Assembly (NCBI RefSeq): GCF_001693485.1 | Contig: NZ_MAXC01000055.1 | Span: 248,001-312,000 of the forward strand | Source of the DNA: Bradyrhizobium sp. LMTR 3 | GTDB taxonomy: Bacteria > Pseudomonadota > Alphaproteobacteria > Rhizobiales > Xanthobacteraceae | DNA: 64,000 nucleotides | Reading direction: 5' to 3' | Part shown: positions 17,639 through 26,474 of the stretch, piece by piece | Position numbering within the stretch: position 1 is the first letter of the stretch | How the letters are laid out: the number at the start of each line of letters is the position of its first letter | Made by a program: the position numbers and the translations under genes | The notes under the pieces: model-generated | What the model was told of the DNA's origin: nothing | The model's input: only the letters and a program-made list of their open reading frames with translations | Database searches by the model: none

Positions 17639-19216
17639 ATGCCTGCCTTTCTCGTTCTGGATTCCATCTCCCTCGCCACGCCTGACGGACGCCCGCTGTT
17701 CGACGGATTGACGCTCGCCATAGGGCGCGAGCGCACCGGGCTTGTCGGCCGCAACGGCTGCGGCAAATCCTCATTGCTGCGCCTGATTGCGGGCGAGATC
17801 GAACCTGCCGGCGGATCGCTGCAACGCATCGGCTCGATCGGCATGCTCGCGCAACTGACTGACGAACGGCTGACGACCGACGAAGCGCTCGGCGTCGCCG
17901 GCGGCCTCGCCCGCCTGCGCCGGCTCGAACGCGGCGAAGGATCGCTTGATGACGCGAGCGAGGCGGATTGGACGCTGGAAGCGCGAATACAAGCGGCGCT
18001 GGTCGAAGCCGGACTGCCGTCGCTTCCGCTCGATCGCCCGATCGTCTCCTTGAGCGGCGGCGAGCGAACGCGGGTGGCGCTGGCGCGGCTTTTGATAGAG
18101 GCACCGGACGTGCTGCTATTGGACGAGCCGACCAACAATCTCGATACTGACGGAAGGCGGGCCGTGGCGCAGATGCTCGAACGCTGGCAGGGCGGCGTGC
18201 TCGTCGCCAGCCACGACCGCACGCTGCTCGAACGCGTCGACCGCATCGTCGAACTGACGCAGGTCGGCGTCACCCTGTTCGGCGGTGCGTGGCCGGAGTT
18301 TGCAAAGGCGCGTGAGGCGGCGCGGGCCCGCGCCGCCGATGACCTCGACCGCGCCTCGGATGCCTTACGCAATACCGAGCGCGCCGTGCAGAAGGCGCGG
18401 GAAAAGAAGGCGCGCCGCGACAAGGCCGGCCGCGCTTGGCGCGCCAAGGGCATCGAGGACAAGATGTTCATGGACCGCGAGAAGGAGCGCGCCGAGAACA
18501 GCGCCGCGCGCGAAAGCGGGCTTGCCAGCCGCCTGCTCGGCGAGCGCACTGAGGCGCTGGAAATCGCCAAGGCCCATGTCGAGATCCTGACGCCGCTTTC
18601 GATCGACCTGCCGCGCACCCATCTGCCCGACGGCCGCGAACTCGTCGTCCTCAAGGACGTGGTGATGGCCTTTGCGGAGCGCCGTCTGTTCGGACCGCTG
18701 TCGTTTGGGGTTCGCGGACCCGAGCGGATCGCCATCCGCGGCGCCAACGGTTCTGGCAAGACCACCTTGTTCCGCCTGCTCACCGGTGAGTTGAACCCCG
18801 CGAGCGGCGATATCAGCCGCCTCACCGACCGTATTGCCGTGCTCGATCAGCATGTCGGCCTGCTCGATCCTGGCTTAAGCATTCTCGACAATCTGCGGCG
18901 CCTCAATCCGGAGTTCACGGCCAACGCGGCGCACGCCGCCCTGGCGCGGTTTGCGTTCCGTAACAAGGCAGCGCTGCAGCTCGCGGCGACGCTGAGCGGC
19001 GGCGAGCGGCTACGCGCGGGTTTGGCCTGCGTATTCGCGCGACCGCAGCCGCCTCTGCTCCTGCTGCTGGACGAGCCGACCAACCATCTCGATCTCGCCT
19101 CGATCGAGGAGCTCGAAGACGCGCTAAAAGGATTCGATGGCGCGCTGATCGCGATCAGCCACGACGAGGCGTTTCTGAAGGCGATCGGAATCGGGCGGGA
19201 GATCGCGCTCGGCTAA
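17639..19216 (+). CDS. ABC-F family ATP-binding protein
   Basis: 525 residues with two ABC ATPase domains and no membrane segments. Domain 1: Walker A GRNGCGKSS (near 40), LSGGERTRVALARLL, DEPTNNLD. A charged linker (about 220-310) follows. Domain 2: GANGSGKTT (near 365), LSGGERLRAGLACVF, DEPTNHLD. ABC-F proteins act on ribosomes (translation factors or antibiotic protection); this one looks like a Uup/YheS-type housekeeping member but the subtype is not resolved. Its stop overlaps the convergent AsmA gene by four bases. Confidence 0.9.
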   Translation: MPAFLVLDSISLATPDGRPLFDGLTLAIGRERTGLVGRNGCGKSSLLRLIAGEIEPAGGSLQRIGSIGMLAQLTDERLTTDEALGVAGGLARLRRLERGEGSLDDASEADWTLEARIQAALVEAGLPSLPLDRPIVSLSGGERTRVALARLLIEAPDVLLLDEPTNNLDTDGRRAVAQMLERWQGGVLVASHDRTLLERVDRIVELTQVGVTLFGGAWPEFAKAREAARARAADDLDRASDALRNTERAVQKAREKKARRDKAGRAWRAKGIEDKMFMDREKERAENSAARESGLASRLLGERTEALEIAKAHVEILTPLSIDLPRTHLPDGRELVVLKDVVMAFAERRLFGPLSFGVRGPERIAIRGANGSGKTTLFRLLTGELNPASGDISRLTDRIAVLDQHVGLLDPGLSILDNLRRLNPEFTANAAHAALARFAFRNKAALQLAATLSGGERLRAGLACVFARPQPPLLLLLDEPTNHLDLASIEELEDALKGFDGALIAISHDEAFLKAIGIGREIALG

Positions 19217-22200
19217 TTGGACCGCTGCGGTGGATTGGCGAGCTGCGGCGTCAGCGCAAGTGGCGGGCGCGGCTTCGGCTTGGCGGCGCCGGGCGCGGGC
19301 CTGACGTCGATCGGCGGCGGCAGCGGCGCAACCTGCGGCTGGCCTGCGACAGGCGCCGGCGGCGCGTTGACGACGGGCGGACGCGGCGCGGTCGTCTTCT
19401 TCGCCGGAGGTCGCCGTGGGTCGCGCCCCTTTGGGGCGACGACCGGCGCGCTCGGCACCGCCTCCGGAATCGGCAACTGTCCCTCCGTAGGCAGTACGAT
19501 TGGCGGCGGCGACGACGGCGGCGGCTCGCCGCGCTCGATGGCATCGAGCCTTCGCGTTTCGTGATCGATCGCACGCACCGCCAGCCACGAAGACAACGGG
19601 GCAACGTCGACGCTGCGGCTCAGCGCATCGGGCGTGCCCACGGCAAGCAGTTGAATCTCCGGACGCCCGGTCGTCATCGTCAGCGAAAGGGCGGCGCGGA
19701 TATCGGCCTGATCGGCGGCGATATCGTATCCGCCGGAAACGATGGCCCGCACGCCGTTGCCGTCCAGCGTCGTCGCGCCGACGCGAAGCCGGCCGTCCCT
19801 GACGGTGAACGGGATTTGCGCCGAAGGCACCGCAAGCGCGCCGGCCGGAAGGGCGGATTCGACGATCTGCTTCAATCGAACGTCGTCCTTGGCCTGCCCG
19901 TTGTCATTGGCGCGCACCGCCACCTCGAAAGCGCGCGGATCGAGGCCTGATATCCTGGCCGCGTCCAGCGTCAGCGTTCCGCTGCCGGACAGCGCGCCCG
20001 CCAGCGCCGAGGCGCTGCGGCCCTGGGTCGTCAGCGTCATCTGCATCGACGCGCGGCCAGCAGGCATCGCGAGATTGCGATAGCGCAGCGCCGCGCCGTC
20101 GACACCGGAAAGCTGGACGCTCGCGTTCAAGACAATTCCGTGCGCGCCCGGCCTTGCATCGATCGTGGCCGTGACATCGCCGCCGCCGATCTTGCCCTTG
20201 ATGGCATCGAAGGTCAGCGACTGGCCGTCGCTCTTGACCACCCCGCTCACCGGCTGCAATTCGCTTCCGCCCGGAAGCAGGCCGCGCAACGCCTGAAACG
20301 CGATGCTGCCGCGCCAACCCTTCGCAAGCCCGGGGCCGAGCGGCTCGGTGGCATCGTGTCCGGCGGCACCGAGCGCCAGGGCAAGGGCCGGCGTCAGCGC
20401 GAGCTGGTCGGCGCCGATTTCACCCTCGAACTCCTTTTCCTCACCGAGCATCACAGCCACGCGGCCGCGCAGGCGCGAACCGCCGACGCTGCTGTCGAGA
20501 TCGTCGAAGGTGAGCTTGTTGCCGGTGAGCTGCACGCGCGAGGACAGGCCGATGTTCTGCGCCAGCGTATCCGCCGGTTTGAGATCGAGCAGCGGGGCGA
20601 AATCGGCGCTGCGAACTTTCAGGCCGAGAACTGCCTTTGCCTCCGGCGCCCATGGTTCGGCGGAGCCTTCCGCTTCGGCATCGAGTCCCGTTCCCGAGAT
20701 CTTTGCCTTGAGCCGCAGCGGCGCACCCCACGCACCCGTCGCGGTGCTCTCGAATTGCGCGGGGCCATCGCCCGCCGTGATGGCGCGATCGAGGCCGAGC
20801 AATGCCAGCAAAGTGCGACCTTGCTCCGACGACAATTTCGAATCGATCCAGACCTCGCTGCGCTGGAGCGCGACCAGATCGATGCCCTGGATCGCTGCGA
20901 CGGCAGGTCTGGCGGTGATCGTGCTGGTGCCCTTGAGCAGCGGCGAGTCGAGTTCGGCCGTGGCGCGCGCCTGGACGCGATCGGACGGCCCGGCATTTTT
21001 GGTGAGATCGAGCGCCAGTTTCAGGCGCGCCGGGCCCTGGCTCGTCCCCATCGCATTGAGCCGCGCGGCCAGCGGCGGTGAAAAGGGAACGATCAGGCTG
21101 GTCAGCCGGCCGAGCGAGGCGGCGCTCGAATTGAGCGCGAACCATCCGGTCGCGTTGACGCGGTCGAAATTGCCCGCCCCGTCCAGCGTCACGCTTTCAA
21201 GCTCGCCGATCTTCAACTGCTCGAGCGATATCTTCGCCGGCGAGTAAGCCAGCCTGGCGAGCAGCGGAGATAGCTCCTGGCCGGCGGAGGTGGCGCGACC
21301 GATATCGAGCGAGAGCTTCCCCTCGTCCGGCCACTCGCCTTGCGGCCCTACGAGCGACCGCGCAAAGGCCGTGGCGGCATCGAGATCGAGACGCGCCGCT
21401 TTCAGTTCGGCATCGATCCGGGAGCCGTGATCGGCTTGCCGGTGCGACACCGCCACCCGTCCCTCCACCGTGCCGCCATCGATGTCGGCTTTCATGGTGT
21501 CGATGGCAAAGCCTTCGGGCGCCATGGTGATGTCGCCGCGCAGGCGAAGCGGCTTCTGGCTGCGATAAGCGGTGTCGCCGCGGCCCTGCAGCCAGGTCAA
21601 GAGCGCGTCGGGATCGGAGGATTCGACGCTGAGCGCGGCCTTGAAGCGGTCCGGTACAGCGCTCTTCGCGCCGGCCTCGCTGAGCGAAACCCTGGTCGCG
21701 CCGGGCGCACGGAACTCCAGCCTGTGGACGCGCCAGGATTTGGCATCGCCTTCGAGCTCGGCCGCGATGTCCTGCAATGGGCGCCCGCCGAGCATGACCT
21801 GCTCGGAGGCGAGTTCGATTTGCGCTGGGATCGGCAGATGCGGAATGACGGAGCTGAGCGCCTGCAGCGCCGGCAGCGCGCGAGCCGGCTCAGTCGAGTT
21901 GTCTTTGCCATTTTCCTTGGCAACGAACCTGTCGGCATCGAGCTGACGTGCCGACAGCGCCGCGCGCAACAGCGGCGTCGCACCGAAACGGATGTCGCCG
22001 CTGCCTGCAAGCTTCAGGGCGCGCTCCTCGGCGCCATAGGTCACCTCGACCTGCTCCAGCCGTGCCGCCGAATAGTCGGACTTGACCTTCGCCGCGATAC
22101 GCCACGGTGGATCGTTGCCCTTGCCCTTCTGGCCGGGAGGAGCGACGAGCGTTATCGCGCCTTCAAACCGTGGCGCGCGGGAATCGAAGTTCAGCAGGCC

Positions 22201-22860
22201 GTCGAGATCGATGGCGAGCGAACGCTGGCCCGGGTCGATATTGAGATGAACGCGGGTGCCGTTGCCCTCGGGACCCTGCCCCGAGGAGACCCGAAACGGA
22301 TAGCGCGTGCCCGACAGCATGAAATTGCCGTCGCCGCGGATCGAACCGGCCAGCGAACGCACGTCGCCGCTGAAGGCGATGTCGTTCAATTCGAGCGTAG
22401 AGCGGCTGACCGCGTCATGCAGGGCGATGCGGCCCGTCAGATTGACCCGATCGATCGCCAGTGAACCCAGATTGAACGTCCCGGTCGATGCCGGCCAGTC
22501 GATCCGTCCTCTGGAATCGAGGCCGAGATCGAGCGACATGCGGTTGATCGTCAATTCGGTGGCGCGCACCTCGCCGCGCATCAGCGAACCCAGGCTGAAT
22601 TCCACGTCGAGCTTGTCAGCGCGAACCTTGCCGAGATCGTTGACGCCGCCGACCACGACCGAGCGCAGTTGCAGCGACGGCGCCGGCAATAGGCGCGCAT
22701 CGAGCTTGCCGCCGACGCGCACCGGCGCGCCGATGATTCGGCTCGCCTCAGCCTCGAATTGCGGCCGGAACTGGTTCCAGTCGATGAAATACGGCCCGAC
22801 CAGCGCGGCGATCAGCGCAAGGATAAAGGCGATGGCCAGGCCGAGCAGCGTCGTCTGCAC
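19213..22860 (-). CDS. AsmA family outer-membrane biogenesis protein
   Basis: 1215 residues. One N-terminal membrane anchor (about 1-25, LLGLAIAFILALIAALVGPYF) is followed by DWNQFRPQFEAEASRIIGAPV, the AsmA N-terminal motif, and a very long beta-rich periplasmic region with an AsmA C-terminal domain (about 900-1060). The C-terminus (about 1100-1215) is Pro/Ala-rich and probably disordered. AsmA-like proteins are bridge-type lipid transport or envelope-assembly factors. The start is GTG at 22860, preceded by GAGGAGACACC. Confidence 0.9.
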   Translation of the reverse strand: MQTTLLGLAIAFILALIAALVGPYFIDWNQFRPQFEAEASRIIGAPVRVGGKLDARLLPAPSLQLRSVVVGGVNDLGKVRADKLDVEFSLGSLMRGEVRATELTINRMSLDLGLDSRGRIDWPASTGTFNLGSLAIDRVNLTGRIALHDAVSRSTLELNDIAFSGDVRSLAGSIRGDGNFMLSGTRYPFRVSSGQGPEGNGTRVHLNIDPGQRSLAIDLDGLLNFDSRAPRFEGAITLVAPPGQKGKGNDPPWRIAAKVKSDYSAARLEQVEVTYGAEERALKLAGSGDIRFGATPLLRAALSARQLDADRFVAKENGKDNSTEPARALPALQALSSVIPHLPIPAQIELASEQVMLGGRPLQDIAAELEGDAKSWRVHRLEFRAPGATRVSLSEAGAKSAVPDRFKAALSVESSDPDALLTWLQGRGDTAYRSQKPLRLRGDITMAPEGFAIDTMKADIDGGTVEGRVAVSHRQADHGSRIDAELKAARLDLDAATAFARSLVGPQGEWPDEGKLSLDIGRATSAGQELSPLLARLAYSPAKISLEQLKIGELESVTLDGAGNFDRVNATGWFALNSSAASLGRLTSLIVPFSPPLAARLNAMGTSQGPARLKLALDLTKNAGPSDRVQARATAELDSPLLKGTSTITARPAVAAIQGIDLVALQRSEVWIDSKLSSEQGRTLLALLGLDRAITAGDGPAQFESTATGAWGAPLRLKAKISGTGLDAEAEGSAEPWAPEAKAVLGLKVRSADFAPLLDLKPADTLAQNIGLSSRVQLTGNKLTFDDLDSSVGGSRLRGRVAVMLGEEKEFEGEIGADQLALTPALALALGAAGHDATEPLGPGLAKGWRGSIAFQALRGLLPGGSELQPVSGVVKSDGQSLTFDAIKGKIGGGDVTATIDARPGAHGIVLNASVQLSGVDGAALRYRNLAMPAGRASMQMTLTTQGRSASALAGALSGSGTLTLDAARISGLDPRAFEVAVRANDNGQAKDDVRLKQIVESALPAGALAVPSAQIPFTVRDGRLRVGATTLDGNGVRAIVSGGYDIAADQADIRAALSLTMTTGRPEIQLLAVGTPDALSRSVDVAPLSSWLAVRAIDHETRRLDAIERGEPPPSSPPPIVLPTEGQLPIPEAVPSAPVVAPKGRDPRRPPAKKTTAPRPPVVNAPPAPVAGQPQVAPLPPPIDVRPAPGAAKPKPRPPLALTPQLANPPQRSN

Positions 22861-23010
22861 GGTGTCTCCTCTTGAACGGCCCCGGCGTAGGCCACGCCAC
22901 GTCGAACCCGGCCCCGGAGCAGCCCGGAATATAGAGAGAAGTACGGCGAAGTCACAGCGGCATACTGACAGGAGCCCCGCCCGGCTCCGGATCGGCGGAG
23001 CCAGGGTCCA

Positions 23011-23028
23011 AAACCGCCCGTCCGGGCG
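23011..23028 (-). terminator. Terminator after the cytochrome P450 gene
   Basis: Immediately after the P450 stop codon the minus strand reads CGCCC-GGAC-GGGCG followed by GTTTT, a short GC-rich hairpin plus T-run. Confidence 0.6.
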
Positions 23029-24261
23029 TTACCAGCTCGCCGGCAGGCGCTTCAGGCCGCGCAGCACGAAGGTCGGCCGCCATTCCGCATTGACAGCGTC
23101 ATCGAGCCGCAGGTCCGGTAGCCGACGCAACAGGGTCGAGATCGCGATCTCGGCCTCGATTCGCGCCAACTGGGCCCCGAGGCAGAAGTGGATGCCGCCG
23201 CCGAACGATAGCGGCTTCACGTTGGGCCGGGTGATATCCAGCCGCTCCGGGTTATCAGGATAGACTGCCGGATCGTGGTTGGCCGAGCCGAGCAGGCACA
23301 GCACGCTCTCGCCCTTCGGAATGCGCTTTCCGCCGAGATCGTCGATATCCTCCAGCGCCACCCGCCCGGTCAACTGCACCGAGGAATCGTAGCGCAGGAA
23401 TTCCTCGATGGCGTTGGTGATGAGTTCGGGTCTCGCCTTGAGCAGCGCGAGCTGGTCTGGATTGCGATGCAGTGCCAGCAAGCCGTTTCCGATTAGGTTG
23501 ACGGTGGTCTCGTGGCCGGCGCCGAACAGCAGGATGATATTGGCGGTCAGTTCCTCATTGGTGAGCTTGCTGCCGTCTTCCTCGGCCTGCACCAGTTGGG
23601 TGATCAGGTCGTCGCCCGGGCTTTTGCGCCTGAGATCGAACAGTTGCTGGAAATACATCGCGGCCAGCGCGTTGCTGGCGTTGCCCTGCTTGATCTCCTC
23701 CGGCGACAGCGGCACCGGATCGAGCAGGCGCCCGCCGTCGCGTGAACCGGTATAAAACGCCTCGCGATGGTCCTCGGGGATCCCGAGCATGTCGCAGATG
23801 ATGGTGACCGGCAGGCGGAACGCGAAATCCTCGATCAGGTCCATCTGCCCCTGCGGGATGACGCGATCCAGCGTCTCGTCGACGACCTGCTGGATGCGCG
23901 GGCGCATGTCTTCGACCCGGCGCGCGGTGAAGGCCTTCACCACCAGGCCGCGCAAGCGGGTGTGGTCCGGCGGATCCTGCTGCAGCATCCAATGGCTCAT
24001 GCTGCGAAACACCGGCTCGTCCATGATCTTGGGGCCGTAGCGGCGGACGGTGCGCTCGACATAGTCCTTGCCGAACCGCTTGTCGCGCATGACGAGGCTG
24101 ACCTCGGCGTGGCGGCTTGCGACATACATGCCGAGCGGCGTCAAATGCACGGGATCGGTGGTGCGCATCCGCTCGTAATGCGGATAGGGATTGCGAATGA
24201 ACTCCGGGGCCAGCGGATTGAACAACGGCGCGCTACTGGCAGCCTGAACATGCTCGTTCAT
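23029..24261 (-). CDS. Cytochrome P450
   Basis: 410-residue soluble bacterial P450 (monooxygenase). It shows the I-helix oxygen-binding motif LLFGAGHETT (about 245), the K-helix ExxR (EEFLR), and the heme-thiolate loop FGGGIHFCLGAQLAR with the ligand Cys near 353. No signal peptide. The start at 24261 follows AGGAGGTCACC. It diverges from a TetR-family gene 108 bases away, which probably regulates it. No ferredoxin or ferredoxin reductase gene is adjacent; the substrate is unknown. Confidence 0.94.
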   Translation of the reverse strand: MNEHVQAASSAPLFNPLAPEFIRNPYPHYERMRTTDPVHLTPLGMYVASRHAEVSLVMRDKRFGKDYVERTVRRYGPKIMDEPVFRSMSHWMLQQDPPDHTRLRGLVVKAFTARRVEDMRPRIQQVVDETLDRVIPQGQMDLIEDFAFRLPVTIICDMLGIPEDHREAFYTGSRDGGRLLDPVPLSPEEIKQGNASNALAAMYFQQLFDLRRKSPGDDLITQLVQAEEDGSKLTNEELTANIILLFGAGHETTVNLIGNGLLALHRNPDQLALLKARPELITNAIEEFLRYDSSVQLTGRVALEDIDDLGGKRIPKGESVLCLLGSANHDPAVYPDNPERLDITRPNVKPLSFGGGIHFCLGAQLARIEAEIAISTLLRRLPDLRLDDAVNAEWRPTFVLRGLKRLPASW

Positions 24262-24326
24262 GGTGACCTCCTGCTGGCTGTGCGCCATTCAGCGCGTTTT
24301 TCCCGGGGCCGATCGGTCGAAATTCG

Positions 24327-24340
24327 ATACATTGTTGTAT
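24327..24340. promoter_or_regulatory. Possible TetR operator
   Basis: The inverted repeat ATACA-TTGT-TGTAT lies midway between the divergent P450 and TetR genes, where a repressor of both would bind. It overlaps an A/T-rich stretch likely to contain promoter elements. Assigned by symmetry and position only. Confidence 0.5.
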
Positions 24341-24369
24341 TGAGTTGCATTCTCGCCTAAACTTGACGG

Positions 24370-24981
24370 ATGTCAAGAGTGCGAACCAGACCCACAAGGG
24401 ACGATACCCGCGAAAAGCTGTTCGAGGCGGCGGCGCGCGTGTTCGAGGAACAGGGGATTGGCGGCGCCAGCATCGAGGCGATTGCAGCGGCGGCCGGCTT
24501 CACGCGCGGGGCATTTTATTCGAACTTCAAGAGCAAGGACGAACTGATCATCGCCATGCTCGAGGATCACGTCGAGCAATCGATCGGGCGCATCCGCGAT
24601 CTGCTCGAACGGCACAAGAACCTCGCCGACTTCATCGATGCGCTCAAGACCATGAACCGCAGCCAGCAGGATCCGCTCGGCCGCTCTCCCCTGCTGCACA
24701 TGGAAATGATCCTGTTCGTGGCACGCGCCGAAAAGCGCCGGCCCGAACTTGCCAAGCGGCTGCGCGCCCGGCGAAAGCTGGTCACCGACATCATCGAGAC
24801 CACCGCCAGGAACAGCGGCAGAACAACTATACTCAATCCGACCTGGGCCGGCGCTCTGGTGCTGGCGCTGGAGGACGGCTTTCGCCTGCACCGCCTGATC
24901 GACCCCGAGACCACGCCGCCCGACAGCTTTTTTCGCGCCATCGGCGACTTGCAACGGACGATGGGAATTTCATCGGCATGA
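24370..24981 (+). CDS. TetR/AcrR family transcriptional regulator
   Basis: 203 residues. N-terminal TetR helix-turn-helix: TREKLFEAAARVFEEQGI then ASIEAIAAAAGFTRGAFYSNFKSKDEL (about residues 14-60). The C-terminal ligand and dimer domain is not assigned. It diverges from the P450 gene, so it likely controls that gene and itself in response to a small molecule. Confidence 0.92.
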   Translation: MSRVRTRPTRDDTREKLFEAAARVFEEQGIGGASIEAIAAAAGFTRGAFYSNFKSKDELIIAMLEDHVEQSIGRIRDLLERHKNLADFIDALKTMNRSQQDPLGRSPLLHMEMILFVARAEKRRPELAKRLRARRKLVTDIIETTARNSGRTTILNPTWAGALVLALEDGFRLHRLIDPETTPPDSFFRAIGDLQRTMGISSA

Positions 24982-25030
24982 GACGAGAATAGCTGCGCGC
25001 ATCTGCGGACGATGCTTCGCGTCGCCGCGG

Positions 25031-26332
25031 CTACGCCTGGTCGTGCTTGATGGGCGCCTTGTGCATTTGTCCCGCGACCGCCCTCACCTTGCCCGGCGAT
25101 GCCTGCCAGATCGCCACTGCCGACAGGATGCTGACGGCAATGCCGAGCGCAAAGGCGAGCGTATAGCTGCCCGACAGGTCGTACAGCAGCCCGGTCGCCC
25201 ATGGGCCCGCAGCACCGCCGGCCAGCGCCGCCAGCATGATGGTGCCGAAGATGCTGCCGTATTGCTTGCCCTGAAAGATTTCCAGCACCACCGCGCCCAT
25301 GATCGAGGTCAAGCCATAGCCGAGCGCGCCCTGTGTGAAGATCATGAGATAGACCAGGGGCAACACCGGCGCGAACTTCAAGGCGATCAGCGCCGCAAAG
25401 CAGATCGCAAACCCGGCGCAGCTAATGGCCCAGATCCATTCGCGCCCGATCCGGTCGGAAAGATGCCCGAGCCAGATCTGGCCCGGTATGCCGAGCAGGC
25501 TGACGACGCCGAGCGCCCATACCGCGACGTTGGCGCTGAAGCCGATGTCGAGCAGGTATTTGGTCTGGTGCACCTGCACCGCGTACCAGACATACAGGCC
25601 CCCGAAATAGCCGAGCGAAATCCACCAGAATCGCGCGGTACGCAGCGCGCGGCGCAGCGTCCAGTCGGTGGCGGCCCACACGGGATCGACGACGTTCGAG
25701 CGAGGCGCGGCCGATGTCGCCGACGGCGCCGCGTCGCCATCCGGCTCCAGACCAATGTCCTCGGGCCGCTTTCGCAGCAGAAGGTTGATCGGCGCGAGCA
25801 CGGCGAGCACCAGGATGCCCATCGCGGTGCAGGCGGTGCGCCAGCCGGTCTGCTCGATCATGTGCTGCACCCACGGCAGCAGGGTCACCGAGCCGATGCC
25901 GACGCCGGCAAAGGCGAGCCCCATGGCGAGCCCGCGGCGGCGGATGAACCAGTTCGGCAGAAACAGCGATTGGCCGGAATAGCCGAGGCACACGCTGCCC
26001 GCGCCGACCAGCACGCCGATGGTGAGATAGAGATGCCAGGGCTGCGTCGTCAGCGGCGCCAGCAACAGCCCGCCGCCCATCAGAGCAACGCCGAGCTCCA
26101 TCACCGCACGCGGCCCGAGGCGATCCATCATGCGGCCGATCAGCGGGCTGACAGCGCCCGAAACCACAAAGCCGAAGGAGAAGGCACCGGCGGTGACACC
26201 GCGATCCCACCCGAACTCGCCAATGATCGGCGGAAAGAACAGCGAGAACGCCGTGCGCGCATTGACGCCGATCGCCATGGTGACGAACGTCACCACAACG
26301 ATCAGCCAGCCGTAGAAGAAGGGGAGATGCAT
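25031..26332 (-). CDS. MFS transporter
   Basis: 433 residues with twelve hydrophobic segments, the motif-A-like loop GRMMDRLGPRAVM between segments 2 and 3, and its second-half counterpart GHLSDRIGREW. It resembles the monocarboxylate/oxalate-formate antiporter branch of MFS, with FFYGWLIVVVTFVTM at the start. The substrate is not known. The start MHLPFFYGW at 26332 is preferred; an ATG at 26389 adds 19 polar residues. Downstream of, and convergent with, the TetR gene. Confidence 0.88.
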   Translation of the reverse strand: MHLPFFYGWLIVVVTFVTMAIGVNARTAFSLFFPPIIGEFGWDRGVTAGAFSFGFVVSGAVSPLIGRMMDRLGPRAVMELGVALMGGGLLLAPLTTQPWHLYLTIGVLVGAGSVCLGYSGQSLFLPNWFIRRRGLAMGLAFAGVGIGSVTLLPWVQHMIEQTGWRTACTAMGILVLAVLAPINLLLRKRPEDIGLEPDGDAAPSATSAAPRSNVVDPVWAATDWTLRRALRTARFWWISLGYFGGLYVWYAVQVHQTKYLLDIGFSANVAVWALGVVSLLGIPGQIWLGHLSDRIGREWIWAISCAGFAICFAALIALKFAPVLPLVYLMIFTQGALGYGLTSIMGAVVLEIFQGKQYGSIFGTIMLAALAGGAAGPWATGLLYDLSGSYTLAFALGIAVSILSAVAIWQASPGKVRAVAGQMHKAPIKHDQA

Positions 26333-26474
26333 TGGGGGATTTCTGTTGGAGTAATAGACGTGATTCGACCTTGTTGTGAACAAGGCCATGTCCGAAAGAC
26401 CCCAAGTTTTACCTTTCGTCGCCTGAGTCAGGGGTGATCATGACTCTGCGGAGTGTTGTTCTTCGAGCCTCGGA

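Noticed and set aside
17350..18825. N-terminal extension of the TPR protein to about 684 residues
   Set aside because: The extension is antisense to ABC-F motifs, and a good ribosome binding site plus signal peptide mark the start at 17349.
25043..26437. Open frame of 464 codons opposite the MFS gene
   Set aside because: His/Arg/Gln-rich shadow of hydrophobic codons on the other strand.
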